Assembly (NCBI GenBank): GCA_947089905.1
Contig: CAMUMG010000004.1
Location: 1 to 64,000 of the forward strand
Source: an uncultured Lachnospiraceae bacterium
Lineage (GTDB): Bacteria > Bacillota > Clostridia > Lachnospirales > Lachnospiraceae
Length of the DNA stretch: 64,000 nucleotides
Direction: 5' to 3'
Under the pieces are notes generated by a model. It was given only the letters and a program-made list of their open reading frames with translations. It was not told where the DNA came from and did no database searches. Of the stretch, positions 53,431 to 63,526 are shown piece after piece. The number at the start of each line of letters is the position of its first letter. Within the stretch, counting starts at the first letter, position 1. The position numbers and the translations under genes were made by a program.

Positions 53431-53955
53431 GTGAAAACATTAAAAGACTATGTGAGAAGTATTCCGGACTTTCCGGAACAGGGAATTATTTTTCGTGATA
53501 TCACCTCTGTATTACAAGACAGAGATGGTCTGCGTATGTCCATCGATCAGATGCAAAAATTATTAGATGGCATAGATTTTGATGTTATTGTTGGGCCGGA
53601 ATCCCGTGGCTTTATTTTTGGTATGCCAATTGCCTATAATCTATATAAACCATTTGTTCCAATTCGTAAAAAAGGAAAACTTCCCGGAGAAACAATAGAG
53701 ATGGAGTATGCTTTAGAATATGGTATGGCATCGATTGAAATTCATAAAGATTCTATCCATCCGGGACAAAGGGTTGTTATTATTGACGATTTAATTGCAA
53801 CTGGGGGTACCATTGAGGCAATTACAAAGTTAGTTGAACAGTTAGGCGGTGAAGTAGTAAAGATTATATTCTTAATGGAATTAGAAGGATTAAACGGGCG
53901 TGAACGTCTAAGAAATTATTCTGTTGACTCTGTTATTCGATACTCTGGAAAATAA
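53431..53955 (+). CDS. apt: Adenine phosphoribosyltransferase
   Basis: Salvages adenine to AMP with PRPP. 174 residues from the GTG at 53431, six bases after GAGG; the ATG at 53419 overlaps that site. Typical start (M)KTLKDYVRSIPDFPEQGI; GPESRGFIFG and the PRPP loop VVIIDDLIATGGT. Followed by a 56-base palindromic terminator. Confidence 0.93.
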   Translation: MKTLKDYVRSIPDFPEQGIIFRDITSVLQDRDGLRMSIDQMQKLLDGIDFDVIVGPESRGFIFGMPIAYNLYKPFVPIRKKGKLPGETIEMEYALEYGMASIEIHKDSIHPGQRVVIIDDLIATGGTIEAITKLVEQLGGEVVKIIFLMELEGLNGRERLRNYSVDSVIRYSGK

Positions 53956-53961
53956 TCAAGA

Positions 53962-54017
53962 ATCTATTTTTAAAACAGACCATATTAATATTAATATGGT
54001 CTGTTTTAAAAATAGAT
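53962..54017. terminator. Perfect 28-bp palindrome, bidirectional terminator
   Basis: A perfect 56-base palindrome with A and T runs at both ends, between the converging stops of apt (53955) and the LuxR-type gene (54022). Confidence 0.75.
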
Positions 54018-54021
54018 AAAA

Positions 54022-54774
54022 CTATTCTTTTACTCTATAAATTTTGCAGTCTGTAGAACGTTCCATAAATCCATATGCAATTAATGCCCTGCGTATTGTT
54101 GGAACATCTTCTTGATAAATACGAGATAAAATACGATTTACTTCTGGTTCAGAATAAATAGTATCTGTTTTAAAGTTTTTTATAATCTCTCGAAGAACTA
54201 TTATCTTTTTCTTCTCCTTTACAGGAAACTGTTTTAATGCTCCATAAGAGTTAAAATAAGTTTCTAGTGTCTTTTTTTCTTCTCGTTCTGTAATATTATA
54301 TCTTTCATCTATCATTGTTGCTGATGGATGGATCTCTTTAATAATGCCAAGACTGGTTTTTTCAATTTTACTTTTTGTTTCCTCTTCTAAAGAATCCATA
54401 AGTGCTAAAAATAACTTTGCCTGTTTTTCTTTTTCACGCAGTTTAAACCTGTGATTCCTCACTGTAGATGGGGCAATTCCCATCCTTTTTGCAATTTCCT
54501 GATCGGAGTTTCCCTCTAAAACAAGTCGTAAAATTCGACACTGACTCTCTGTAATTCCTGTTAAACTAAGTTCCTGATTTAGTAAGCACTGTGCAATACT
54601 TATATGTCTTTTTTGATTGTGAAAACAGATTGCTCCTAAAGCATCATACAATTCCCCTTCCATTTTATAAATCTTTCCTCTTTCAAATACTTTTCCACAT
54701 AATATACAGACAAGGTTATTTCCTTTTTTGACATATCCTCTTTTCAGTTCTGATAAAGAATAATTCCAAAGCAT
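54022..54774 (-). CDS. LuxR-type HTH regulator with DUF2087-like C-terminal domain
   Basis: 250 residues. An N-terminal region with one Cys pair (CILCGKVFERG), then a LuxR/GerE helix-turn-helix at about 70-130 (LTGITESQCRILRLVLEGNS, QEIAKRMGIAPSTVRNH), and a C-terminal part (KKKIIVLREIIKNFKTDTIY, EVNRILSRIYQEDVPTIRRA) that matches the DUF2087 outline, ending FMERSTDCKIYRVKE. Target unknown. Confidence 0.75.
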   Translation of the reverse strand: MLWNYSLSELKRGYVKKGNNLVCILCGKVFERGKIYKMEGELYDALGAICFHNQKRHISIAQCLLNQELSLTGITESQCRILRLVLEGNSDQEIAKRMGIAPSTVRNHRFKLREKEKQAKLFLALMDSLEEETKSKIEKTSLGIIKEIHPSATMIDERYNITEREEKKTLETYFNSYGALKQFPVKEKKKIIVLREIIKNFKTDTIYSEPEVNRILSRIYQEDVPTIRRALIAYGFMERSTDCKIYRVKE

Positions 54775-54809
54775 TTTTTTCTCCTTTTTTTTTATTGTAT
54801 CAAATAATT

Positions 54810-55340
54810 TTATATTTGTCTATAATTAAATAGATTTTTTAAAAATTTGTTTATAGTAGACCATTTATTTCTTTTCTTTATTTCTTTATAAAATTCGCTA
54901 CAAGTAACTTTAAATTGAATATTGCCATAATACTTTTGAAAAACAGTTATTTTATCCTTATACAGTAGTCTTATCCATTCATCTAACTGTCCTGCATTTT
55001 CTACTTCTACTTTTTGATTAAGAATATAAACTTTTAATGGAATTACTTTTTTACTAATAGTGTCTATTAATTCAAAACATAAATCTATACCCTTATCTAA
55101 ATATGAGAAACAACCTCTTATCTCCATTCCTTGAAAAAATTCATTTGAATGATATCCAATTATTTCTATACATTCATCCAATATCCAAAAATAATCTTTT
55201 TTATTAGCCAATTTTTCTAATTCCAATTCAAAATTTTTATAAGGCACGATACTACTGCCATTTATGAAATAATATTCTTTTTCTCTTACTATACTGGCTT
55301 GCTCAACTAATGCCATTATATTAAAACTTTCTACTCCCAT
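54810..55340 (-). CDS. Hypothetical protein
   Basis: 176 residues, no signal peptide or membrane segment, mixed alpha/beta with aromatic-rich strands (DYFWILDECIEIIGYHSNEF) and a basic C-terminal helix (KKRNKWSTINKFLKNLFNYR). I recognise no motif. Codon use is as AT-rich as its neighbours. It lies between a regulator and a sugar-transport operon, and the context does not decide a role. Confidence 0.5.
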   Translation of the reverse strand: MGVESFNIMALVEQASIVREKEYYFINGSSIVPYKNFELELEKLANKKDYFWILDECIEIIGYHSNEFFQGMEIRGCFSYLDKGIDLCFELIDTISKKVIPLKVYILNQKVEVENAGQLDEWIRLLYKDKITVFQKYYGNIQFKVTCSEFYKEIKKRNKWSTINKFLKNLFNYRQI

Positions 55341-55374
55341 AACTTTCTCCTTCCTGAGCTTTTAATATGTAACA

Positions 55375-55416
55375 AAAAGGACAGATAAAAAGTAAACTCT
55401 TTTTATCTGTCCTTTT
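55375..55416 (-). terminator. Terminator after the sugar-binding lipoprotein gene
   Basis: Arms AAAAGGACAGATAAAAAG and CTTTTTATCTGTCCTTTT with a six-base loop, 44 bp beyond the stop of the lipoprotein gene. Confidence 0.75.
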
Positions 55417-55459
55417 CTACATTCTTCTATAACTACTTATACAGTCTTTTTAATAAGTT

Positions 55460-57004
55460 TTAATGTGTTGCTTTCCACTCATTAATCTGATTTTGATATT
55501 CTGTACGGATTGTTTCAAGACCTGCTTTCTTTAAAGCTTCATATAATGCAGGAACTGCTTCCTCTGGATTTCTTGTACCAGTATATAACTCTTTTCTATA
55601 ACGTTCCATAACAAGAGAACAGTTTGCTACTTCTGTTTCTACCTCAGATTTATCGAAGTTAAATCCTAAAAGTACAGAATTTTCTGCGGTTTTATTCCAC
55701 TCTTCTACTTTATCCCATTGATCAGGACCATTTGGTGATACAGCAAAAAGTTTAAAATAAGTTGCCTGAGAATAAGTTGCTGGGCTGTAGCAATTATCTG
55801 AACGTTTGATTGTTCCATCTTCGTTCTTTACATAATCGGTACCTTCAATTCCATATGCCAACAGATTTCTTAATGTTTCATCTGTATTAACAAGCTGTAA
55901 ATATTGCAGAGCTTCTTTTTTATATTTTGATGAAGCTGAAATAGCATTTACAGAACCTAAAATGGAAGTAGTAGAATAAAGAGGACCTGCAAATGGCTCT
56001 GCATATACATCTTTACCACGACCTGCTGCCCAAGATACTTCTGCACCAGGGAATCCTTGTCCTGAAGAAACTACACACCACGTTGGACCTTGATCTGTTG
56101 TAGCTGCATCCGGATTAATTAAACCATCGTTATACCATTTGTGCATATGTTTTAAAACATTCATAATATCATCTTGTTCAAATACATTTACAACCTTTAA
56201 TTCTTTGTCATCATAACGTACACCAATTGCTGGAATTGGAGATTCATAGTTCATTAAGAAACCATTGATTCCGTCAGAAGCAATAGAAAGTGCATACTGT
56301 GTATTTTGAATCTCTCCTGCTTTAATCGCTTCTTGAATTTGATATAAAACTGGATCTAAGTCATCTACTGTATGAATATTCTTCCAATCAATGTTATACT
56401 TATCTGCTACTTCTTTATCCCATACCCAATACTGTGTCTGTGAAGAATCCTTGTAAGTAGGAACTGCATAAATCTTATCATTTATTGTAGCACCCTGCCA
56501 TACTATATCTGGGATGAAATTTTTAAGATCAGGAGTATCTGCTAACATATCTGTAATATCTTGGAATGCACCTAATGAAATACCTGATGTAAACTTATCA
56601 CCATTTGTAAACATCATATCCCAATACTCACCAGAGTTAATCATAGCAGTTACCTTATCACTCCATACACTCCAATCCAAATAAACGATATCAACTCCGA
56701 TTCCAATTTTTTCAATCGAATAGTCGTTCATTGCCTTAACAACTGCGTCATTATTCTGTGGTTTACCACCGATCTGAATCCACTTGAGCATTACTGTTTC
56801 TTTTTTCTCATTATTATTTTTGTTGTCGTTGTTATTATTAGTATTGTTATTATTATTATTATTACTGTTGTCATTATTACTGATATTGGTATTATTGTTG
56901 TTACTGTCATTATTATTTGTGTCGTCTTTGCCACATCCTATTAACATCATTCCCATCATGGCAACAATAAGAATAGAGGCTATCATTTTAGAAAATTTCT
57001 TCAT
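55460..57004 (-). CDS. Sugar-binding lipoprotein of an ABC transporter
   Basis: 514 residues. Signal peptide with a lipobox ending at Cys24 (MMLIGCGKD). Residues 28-66 are a low-complexity Asn/Asp linker (NNNDSNNNNTNISNNDNSN and more). The binding domain is of the family 1 type with WIQIGGKPQNNDAVVKAMND and a DUF3502-like C-terminal part. Last gene of the glycan-use operon; it should deliver oligosaccharides to the two permeases upstream. No ATPase gene is seen; such transporters often share a common MsmK-like ATPase. Confidence 0.88.
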   Translation of the reverse strand: MKKFSKMIASILIVAMMGMMLIGCGKDDTNNNDSNNNNTNISNNDNSNNNNNNNTNNNNDNKNNNEKKETVMLKWIQIGGKPQNNDAVVKAMNDYSIEKIGIGVDIVYLDWSVWSDKVTAMINSGEYWDMMFTNGDKFTSGISLGAFQDITDMLADTPDLKNFIPDIVWQGATINDKIYAVPTYKDSSQTQYWVWDKEVADKYNIDWKNIHTVDDLDPVLYQIQEAIKAGEIQNTQYALSIASDGINGFLMNYESPIPAIGVRYDDKELKVVNVFEQDDIMNVLKHMHKWYNDGLINPDAATTDQGPTWCVVSSGQGFPGAEVSWAAGRGKDVYAEPFAGPLYSTTSILGSVNAISASSKYKKEALQYLQLVNTDETLRNLLAYGIEGTDYVKNEDGTIKRSDNCYSPATYSQATYFKLFAVSPNGPDQWDKVEEWNKTAENSVLLGFNFDKSEVETEVANCSLVMERYRKELYTGTRNPEEAVPALYEALKKAGLETIRTEYQNQINEWKATH

Positions 57005-57029
57005 AAGATTACTCCTTTCTATGTAGGTA

Positions 57030-57974
57030 TCATTCCTTTACTGATCCGATAGTCAGACCGGAAACAAAATACTGCTGGAAGAATGGATATACACATGCAA
57101 TTGGTGTTACAATAAGCACTGCCATTGCCATACGCATTGGCTCTTTTGGCATACTAAGCGCATAAGCTGCTGCAGAAGCTCCCATTGTATTAGCATTTTG
57201 AGCAAGGAATTCGATATTCTTTTCTACGTTCATCAAAACTGCCTGAAGAGAATACATATCTGCATCGGAAATGTACATTAAAGATAAAAACCAGTCATTC
57301 CAATAAGAGAAGCTTAACAGAATACCGATTGTTGCAAGCAAAGGTTTAGAAATCGGAAGTACGATTGTAAAATAGGTACGCATCTGCGATGCCCCATCTA
57401 TCTCCGCAGACTCTAGGATAGACTGTGGAATGGTTGTCTTAAAGAATGTCTTACAGATAATTACATTAAAGGAAGATACTGCTAAAGGCAGAATTAAAAC
57501 CCATATTGTATCCTTAATATTTAACATAGAACTGTAAACATTATAAGTAGAAACAAGACCACCACCAAATACCATTGGAATAAATACAATAATGGTATAA
57601 AGTTTATTGAGTTTAAAACTGCTTCTTGAAAGAGCATATCCCATAGCAGCAGTTAAATAAAGACCGATTACTGTTCCTCCAATTGTTACAAATACAGATA
57701 CTAAAAATGCAGTTCCTATCATTGTTCTGTTATTCCATAGATATCTATAAGCATCTAAAGACCAAGAGGTTGGCCAGAAGGAATAACCGATTTCATTGAT
57801 ACTTTCCATACTAGAAAAAGAAATAATGACAATAAAAATTGCAGGTATGACACAAGTAAGTGCTAATATTGCAAAAACTGCACTAAAAATTATATTGGTC
57901 ACAGGTTTGACACGATTAATTTTTGACTCTACCTCTGGTTCTTTTTGCGCTTTTCGTCTTTTAATTTTCTCAGC
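57030..57974 (-). CDS. Sugar ABC transporter permease, MalG-like
   Basis: 314 residues from the ATG at 57974 (GGGGGTGA before it; a longer frame overlaps the previous gene). Six membrane segments and the EAA loop ESAEIDGASQMRTYFTIVLPISKP, which docks the ATPase. Partner of the LplB-like permease. Confidence 0.93.
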   Translation of the reverse strand, partial: AEKIKRRKAQKEPEVESKINRVKPVTNIIFSAVFAILALTCVIPAIFIVIISFSSMESINEIGYSFWPTSWSLDAYRYLWNNRTMIGTAFLVSVFVTIGGTVIGLYLTAAMGYALSRSSFKLNKLYTIIVFIPMVFGGGLVSTYNVYSSMLNIKDTIWVLILPLAVSSFNVIICKTFFKTTIPQSILESAEIDGASQMRTYFTIVLPISKPLLATIGILLSFSYWNDWFLSLMYISDADMYSLQAVLMNVEKNIEFLAQNANTMGASAAAYALSMPKEPMRMAMAVLIVTPIACVYPFFQQYFVSGLTIGSVKE

Positions 57975-57990
57975 CATTCTCTTCACCCCC

Positions 57991-58950
57991 TTAGATAATA
58001 GCGCTGTCTTTATCAACTTTTTTCACAATCTTGTTACTTAACAGAATCAACATACATCCTACTACAGACTGTAAGAACGCTGCTGCAGAACCCATGTTTG
58101 GATTCGGCTGTGATTTAATCATCTTATAGATAAATACATCGATTGTCTCTGTGACAGTATATAGAGAATCTGATGCTTTTGTTACCTGATAGAACAAACC
58201 GAAATCACTTCTTACTAAACCGCCCATTGCTAAGATGAACATCATAATAATAACGGACTTCATAAGAGGAAGCGTAATCTTTGTTGCCTGTTGAAACTTT
58301 GTAGCACCGTCAATCATTGCTGCCTCATATAATGTGTTATCAATACCAGTAATCGTTGCAAGGTATACTACCATGCCGTAGCCCATTCCTTTCCACTGAC
58401 TCAGGAAAATTAAAATTGCAGGCCAGTATTTGGGCTGCTGATACCAGCTTATCGTGTCTTTACCCATCTTTGCTAACAAAGAATTTGCTAATCCTTTATC
58501 TGGACTTAAAAATGCAAATACAAAATAGGTTACTACAACCCAAGACATGAAGTAAGGTAGAAACATAAGAGTCTGACATACTTTTCCATATCGTTTGTGG
58601 TGAAGTTGACTCATCATCAATGACAAACAAACTGGAATTACAATACCAAGTATAATAAATACGATATTATATAATAGTGTCAGCTTTACTACCAGTGCAC
58701 CAGAGCCGGAACTGAACAGGAATTCAAAATTCTTAAATCCAGTCCATTTACTTTTTAACAAATTATAAAAGAAAGTTTTTGAACCATCGATAACTCTGTA
58801 ATTTTTAAATGCCATCAAAATACCAAACATCGGAAGATAACAAAAACAGATATACCATATTACCGTTGGCAATGTCAAAAATGTAAGTTCTGTATCCCGT
58901 TTCGCCCATCTGTCTCTTTTTTTGTGTTTTGGCTGTTTCTCGTTACTCAT
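57991..58950 (-). CDS. Sugar ABC transporter permease, LplB/MalF-like
   Basis: 319 residues, six membrane segments, EAA loop YEAAMIDGATKFQQATKITL. LplB-type N-terminus (basic, then YLPMFGILMAFKNY). ATG with GAGGAGG. It begins 189 bp after the araC-type gene, the gap that holds the repeated motif at 58991-59010 and 59117-59137. Confidence 0.93.
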   Translation of the reverse strand: MSNEKQPKHKKRDRWAKRDTELTFLTLPTVIWYICFCYLPMFGILMAFKNYRVIDGSKTFFYNLLKSKWTGFKNFEFLFSSGSGALVVKLTLLYNIVFIILGIVIPVCLSLMMSQLHHKRYGKVCQTLMFLPYFMSWVVVTYFVFAFLSPDKGLANSLLAKMGKDTISWYQQPKYWPAILIFLSQWKGMGYGMVVYLATITGIDNTLYEAAMIDGATKFQQATKITLPLMKSVIIMMFILAMGGLVRSDFGLFYQVTKASDSLYTVTETIDVFIYKMIKSQPNPNMGSAAAFLQSVVGCMLILLSNKIVKKVDKDSAII

Positions 58951-58990
58951 TTTCTCCCTCCTCTTTTTTATAAAGCTTTTAAGTTATCCT

Positions 58991-59137
58991 ATATTTTGTG
59001 CAATTTCACCTCCAAGCCCCCAATTACATATGTCTATTTTAGCAAATAATCACCTAATATCATAGTTTAAAACTTATAGTTTTTATGTACTTTTTATAGT
59101 TTTTTCAATAATTCTATTATTTTTTGTGCAATTCACC
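58991..59137. repeat. Repeated 20-base motif flanking the intergenic region
   Basis: Two copies of a motif close to TTTTGTGCAATTTCACC, at 58991-59010 and 59117-59137, in direct orientation about 125 bases apart. One is before the permease operon, the other at the end of the AraC-type gene. A possible binding site for the AraC regulator or cis-element; the rest of the gap is A/T-rich. Confidence 0.35.
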
Positions 59138-59139
59138 CA

Positions 59140-60297
59140 TTAATAATTTTTTGTATTTCGTAATTCCATTGGTGAAACACCATAACTTTGCTTGAATTTT
59201 CTGTAAAAATAACTTGTATTTGAATATCCCACTTTATGTGCAATATCACTAATCCGCATATTGGTAGTCAAAAGCAGATTTTTTGCTATGTCATTTCTTA
59301 CATTATTTAGATATTGAGAAAACGGACATCCCATCTCCTTTTGAAAAATTTGCCCTAAATAGGATGTATTCATATGGTACTTATTTGCTAACGTTTTTAA
59401 GTTCATATTATTTTGATAATCATTTTTTACCTCAGCAGCAATTTGACGCACTACTGGTGAATATTGTATATTTTTCGCATCAATCCTAGAAACAAGTTCT
59501 GTGATTTCTGATAAAAATATTGTTTTTATTAAATTTATATTCTCTGCCTTATGTATTTTTTCAACTATGTCAAAAAAATGTCTACCCTTTTCTGTTAAAT
59601 TATATTCTAAACGAATTTCTTCCAAAATAAGGGCAAAACGAATTATAATTTCATAAATTGCTCCAATAGATGTGCTTTTTTGTATATTATTAATTAAAAT
59701 CTCTTCTAAATACTCATTTACTGCAGAAATATCTTTTTGTAAAATGAAATATACAAGTTTTTCCTTATCCACTATCATATTAGTATAGGTACGATTTAAA
59801 ATATCCGCTTCGTCTATACAACTTCCATACCCATCTATCAATAGATATCTCTGCATTCTTTCAATTGTTTGGTATATTTCTGGTAATTCAGTCAGGTCAG
59901 TAAAGCAATTGGAAACTGTGATAAAACTACATACCCCCATCTGTACTTTCAGATCCTTTTGTAGGTTAGAAAACCATTCTTTAGAGGATAGAAGCTGTTT
60001 TGGAAGATATAAAAGCAATAGTAAATGACTGCTTCCCAAATAGTAAATCTGCAATTTTTCCTTTGTGTTATTCCTTGTCTGTGCTAAACGTATCACTTCT
60101 GTAATTTTGTGTTTTTCTAACGTGGAGATTTGGATTTTCATGAGTGCTGCATATGCTGCCTTTACTTCCGCTTTAACATCAATCTCCTTCAGATAGTGAT
60201 ATCGTTCTTCTTTTTTCATTTCACCGTTTAGGAATTTAAAGTTTTCAAACTCTTGCAGAATTCTTTTCTCAGCTTCTGCCAGTATCATCTTTTCCAT
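59140..60297 (-). CDS. AraC-family regulator of the glycan operon
   Basis: 385 residues. Two C-terminal AraC helix-turn-helix motifs at about 285-385 (LKTLANKYHMNTSYLGQIFQ and RISDIAHKVGYSNTSYFYRK, ending in the FKQSYGVSPMELR signature). The N-terminal 270 residues resemble the middle part of YesN-like regulators, without the receiver domain. It lies between the mannosidase gene and the permeases in the same direction and probably controls them. Confidence 0.88.
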   Translation of the reverse strand: MEKMILAEAEKRILQEFENFKFLNGEMKKEERYHYLKEIDVKAEVKAAYAALMKIQISTLEKHKITEVIRLAQTRNNTKEKLQIYYLGSSHLLLLLYLPKQLLSSKEWFSNLQKDLKVQMGVCSFITVSNCFTDLTELPEIYQTIERMQRYLLIDGYGSCIDEADILNRTYTNMIVDKEKLVYFILQKDISAVNEYLEEILINNIQKSTSIGAIYEIIIRFALILEEIRLEYNLTEKGRHFFDIVEKIHKAENINLIKTIFLSEITELVSRIDAKNIQYSPVVRQIAAEVKNDYQNNMNLKTLANKYHMNTSYLGQIFQKEMGCPFSQYLNNVRNDIAKNLLLTTNMRISDIAHKVGYSNTSYFYRKFKQSYGVSPMELRNTKNY

Positions 60298-60334
60298 TGC
60301 TCATCCTCCCTGACAGAACATATAGACTTTATCG

Positions 60335-63300
60335 TTAAACTTCAAAGAGCAACGTAACGATTTCATACGGCTTGACCGTAAGGACTATCTCCTTTTCTTG
60401 CTTCCATTCTTCTATTGGACACTCCATTAAATTACTGATGCAATAACGTTTCCATGAAAATCCAGTTTTTACTGTAATTCTATTTGTTCCACCTGTAAAT
60501 TCATGAAATCTTACAGCAATATAATTACCATCCTCTGTTTTTTTAACTGCATCTAACTCCACACATTCCTTATCGAAGGAAAGAAAACTTTCAAAAGGAA
60601 GTTCTAAACAACCCTCTACAGCATAAAGTGGTTGATTGAGTGCACTAGCTTTTTGTACAGTATGACCTTTTATAAAATCTCCCATATGTGGAAGCAATGA
60701 GTAAGTGAAAAAATGTTCTCCTTGATCCTGACTGTGGTCTGGATTGGTTGCTGTCTTTAATAATGTAATACGTAATACATTATCCTTGACATCATGTCCA
60801 TATTTACAATCATTGAGCAAGCTAACACCATATCCATATTCAGATAGATCTGCAAATCTATGCGCAACTGTTTCAAATTTTGCTTCATCCCAACTTGTAT
60901 TCCAGTGATTTGGACGTCTTACATTTCCATATTGTACATCGAAAGTTCCATATGTTGTACGAATATCCACTGGAAAAGCTGCCTTTAACAACTGATGTTT
61001 TTCATGAAAATCCACTTTTGTTACAAAATCAATCCTTGGATCTGCTGCATAAAAAATGATATCTTGAAAGATTGCAGAATTCATATAGTGCCATTCAAAA
61101 TGTAAGGTAAGGCGTAATGGACCATTTTCTGTAACCTCAAAACATTTCAGATCTGTGATTTCTTTCATCTTCTGCTGATAAAAAATATCAATATCCCAAG
61201 CATCATTATTTAATGGCTTATCCTCAAATATCTGTAAAACATTTGCTCTTTGTCCATTTGGTATTACTTCTCTATCTGCCCTACGATCATAAAGACGAGA
61301 AATCTGTCCATACTCATTATATACAACGATATAATATGGAGTCAGAATCTTTTTTTCTTCTACCTGAAAGACATGCTCTGTACTACTTTGTAGGTCTTCT
61401 ACGGTATCTTCTACTGTTACTTTAACACAGCCCATAGGTGGTACAGTATCTATTCCAACCAGTAGTCCTTTGTCTGTCTGTTGTACGATAAGTGATGTTT
61501 TTTCGGAAAAATATGCCTTTTTTGCCTTTGTATCTGGTAAGAGTACAACTCCTCCCATAGCAAAACTATTTGCATTGATAATTGTATACGTTTTTTCCTC
61601 TTCTTTTACAGCAAAAGAAAGAAAATCTTTTTCCACTTCTTTTGCAATTTCTTCTATTTCTGCATAATCCTTTTTGCAATCTTCATATACTTCAAAAATA
61701 GAAGATCCTGGAATAATATCATGAAATTGATTTGTTAAAAGAAGTTTCCATCCCTTTGTCAAATTTTCTTGCATCGCCTGCTCTAGCTTTCCACTGTCAA
61801 GTAATGCTTTCATCACAGTGAACCACTCTGCTTTACGATAGAGAAGTTCCATCTTCCGGTTCATTTTTTTGTTATAAGCATGGCTTGTATAAGTGCCCCG
61901 GTGATATTCTAAATATAATTCCCCATCCCATGTGTTCACATACTGATCTGTGTTTTTAACGTTTTCTTTTAATTTCTCAAAATATGCCCCCGCAGTAGAA
62001 GTCTTTAAATTTGGCATTCCCTCTATGCGGTCAATTCTGCGGCGACGTTCCAAATTATCACGATTTACTCCGCCGCCACCATCTCCATATCCATAGGAGA
62101 TCAAAAGATCTTGATTAATGTCTTTGTCACTGTAAGCATCCCAAACCCCTTGAACTGTCTTTGGGATAATCTGTCCATTATACGTATAAAACCAGCTTCC
62201 CGGCTGACTATCTGGAGTAGGCGTTGTAATAAAATGTGTAAGCACACAGCTTCCGTCTATTCCCTTCCAGTAAAAGGTATCATGTGGCATTCGATTGTAT
62301 TGATTCCAACTAATCTTCGTTGTCATAAAAATATCAATACCTGACTTTTTCAAGATCTGAGGTAATGCCCAAGAATAACCAAATACATCTGGTAGCCATA
62401 AATAGTGAACATCTTTTCCAAACTCTTGTTTAATAAAACGGTTCCCAATCAAAATTTGACGAACTAAAGATTCTCCACTGGTCAAATTACAGTCTGCTTC
62501 TACCCACATAGCACCGTCTACTTCCCAGCGTTCCTCTTTTATACGTTCTTTGATCTCTTCATATAATTCTGGAAAATCTTCCTTTACATATTCATATAAT
62601 TGTGGTTGCGTCTGAAGAAAAATATATTCTGGAAACATTTCCATCAAACGTAATACAGTACTAAAAGAGCGGGAACATTTTTCTCTTGTATGCTTTAATC
62701 TCCACAACCATGCTGTATCAATATGGGTATGCCCTACTGCATATACATTTATATCAGAATGTTTTCCCTTTGCATCAATCTTTTCATTCAAAAATCTATC
62801 TGCCTGTTTAACTGTTTCATAAAACATATCACTTCCCGGCTCTGACCAGTCAATGCAGCAAAAAGCTCTGTCGAGATCGGTTTGTAGATTATGTCTGATA
62901 GGATCGTTTTGATTTAATTGAGCAATCGTCTTTAGTATCATATCTGCCGTGTAATACAGATCATCCGTTTCTTCGTCTAGCCATCCAAACTGTGCTTTTT
63001 TAAGCTGGTGGAGAAGCTCTTTAGGCTTTCCTCCACCTTCTAAACCAGACCATAGGCGGAAGGTAAGACTTACCTTCCTGCCATACATCTCTTCCTTAAA
63101 AAACACTTCTCTATGGTTTATATCTACACCCTGATAGGGTTTCTCGTCAATATAGAGTAGGGATTCAAAACCAGAATTATTTCCTTCTCCTGTCAGCCCG
63201 AAATCAAATACCCCTACAGCCCTTCTTCCCTCCCATTGTGCAGGAATCTCTATATCTAAATGCAGCCAGAGGTATTTATCTCTGCCTTTCCAGAAGTCCC

Positions 63301-63466
63301 CCAGTAACATAATATCCCAACCGTCAAAGGAAGTTGGAGGTTTTGGATTAGTCTTTTTTTGTGTATCCTCCTTTATCAGAACATGATCTGCCGTTTTCAC
63401 ATCCCGATAGCGATATTTCTTTAATTCCTTTATACGACATTCTAACTTTTCATAGGTTAAAAACAT
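60335..63466 (-). CDS. GH38 alpha-mannosidase
   Basis: 1,043 residues, the usual length for bacterial GH38. Metal-binding HTHIDTAWLWRL, the nucleophile Asp in WLPDVFGYSW and a C-terminal beta-sandwich. It removes alpha-mannose from glycans such as N-glycan cores. No signal peptide, so it should be cytosolic and act on oligosaccharides brought in by the downstream transporter. Confidence 0.95.
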   Translation of the reverse strand: MFLTYEKLECRIKELKKYRYRDVKTADHVLIKEDTQKKTNPKPPTSFDGWDIMLLGDFWKGRDKYLWLHLDIEIPAQWEGRRAVGVFDFGLTGEGNNSGFESLLYIDEKPYQGVDINHREVFFKEEMYGRKVSLTFRLWSGLEGGGKPKELLHQLKKAQFGWLDEETDDLYYTADMILKTIAQLNQNDPIRHNLQTDLDRAFCCIDWSEPGSDMFYETVKQADRFLNEKIDAKGKHSDINVYAVGHTHIDTAWLWRLKHTREKCSRSFSTVLRLMEMFPEYIFLQTQPQLYEYVKEDFPELYEEIKERIKEERWEVDGAMWVEADCNLTSGESLVRQILIGNRFIKQEFGKDVHYLWLPDVFGYSWALPQILKKSGIDIFMTTKISWNQYNRMPHDTFYWKGIDGSCVLTHFITTPTPDSQPGSWFYTYNGQIIPKTVQGVWDAYSDKDINQDLLISYGYGDGGGGVNRDNLERRRRIDRIEGMPNLKTSTAGAYFEKLKENVKNTDQYVNTWDGELYLEYHRGTYTSHAYNKKMNRKMELLYRKAEWFTVMKALLDSGKLEQAMQENLTKGWKLLLTNQFHDIIPGSSIFEVYEDCKKDYAEIEEIAKEVEKDFLSFAVKEEEKTYTIINANSFAMGGVVLLPDTKAKKAYFSEKTSLIVQQTDKGLLVGIDTVPPMGCVKVTVEDTVEDLQSSTEHVFQVEEKKILTPYYIVVYNEYGQISRLYDRRADREVIPNGQRANVLQIFEDKPLNNDAWDIDIFYQQKMKEITDLKCFEVTENGPLRLTLHFEWHYMNSAIFQDIIFYAADPRIDFVTKVDFHEKHQLLKAAFPVDIRTTYGTFDVQYGNVRRPNHWNTSWDEAKFETVAHRFADLSEYGYGVSLLNDCKYGHDVKDNVLRITLLKTATNPDHSQDQGEHFFTYSLLPHMGDFIKGHTVQKASALNQPLYAVEGCLELPFESFLSFDKECVELDAVKKTEDGNYIAVRFHEFTGGTNRITVKTGFSWKRYCISNLMECPIEEWKQEKEIVLTVKPYEIVTLLFEV

Positions 63467-63526
63467 GAAGTCTCCTTTCCCTGTCAGGGTGTTTTAATAA
63501 TATTAGAGCTAAATCAGTGCGGCAGA

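Noticed and set aside
56784-56940. Repetitive AT-rich tract as a CRISPR or microsatellite locus
   Set aside because: It is the Asn/Asp-coding linker of the sugar-binding lipoprotein; units are irregular and in frame. I found no CRISPR array in the window.
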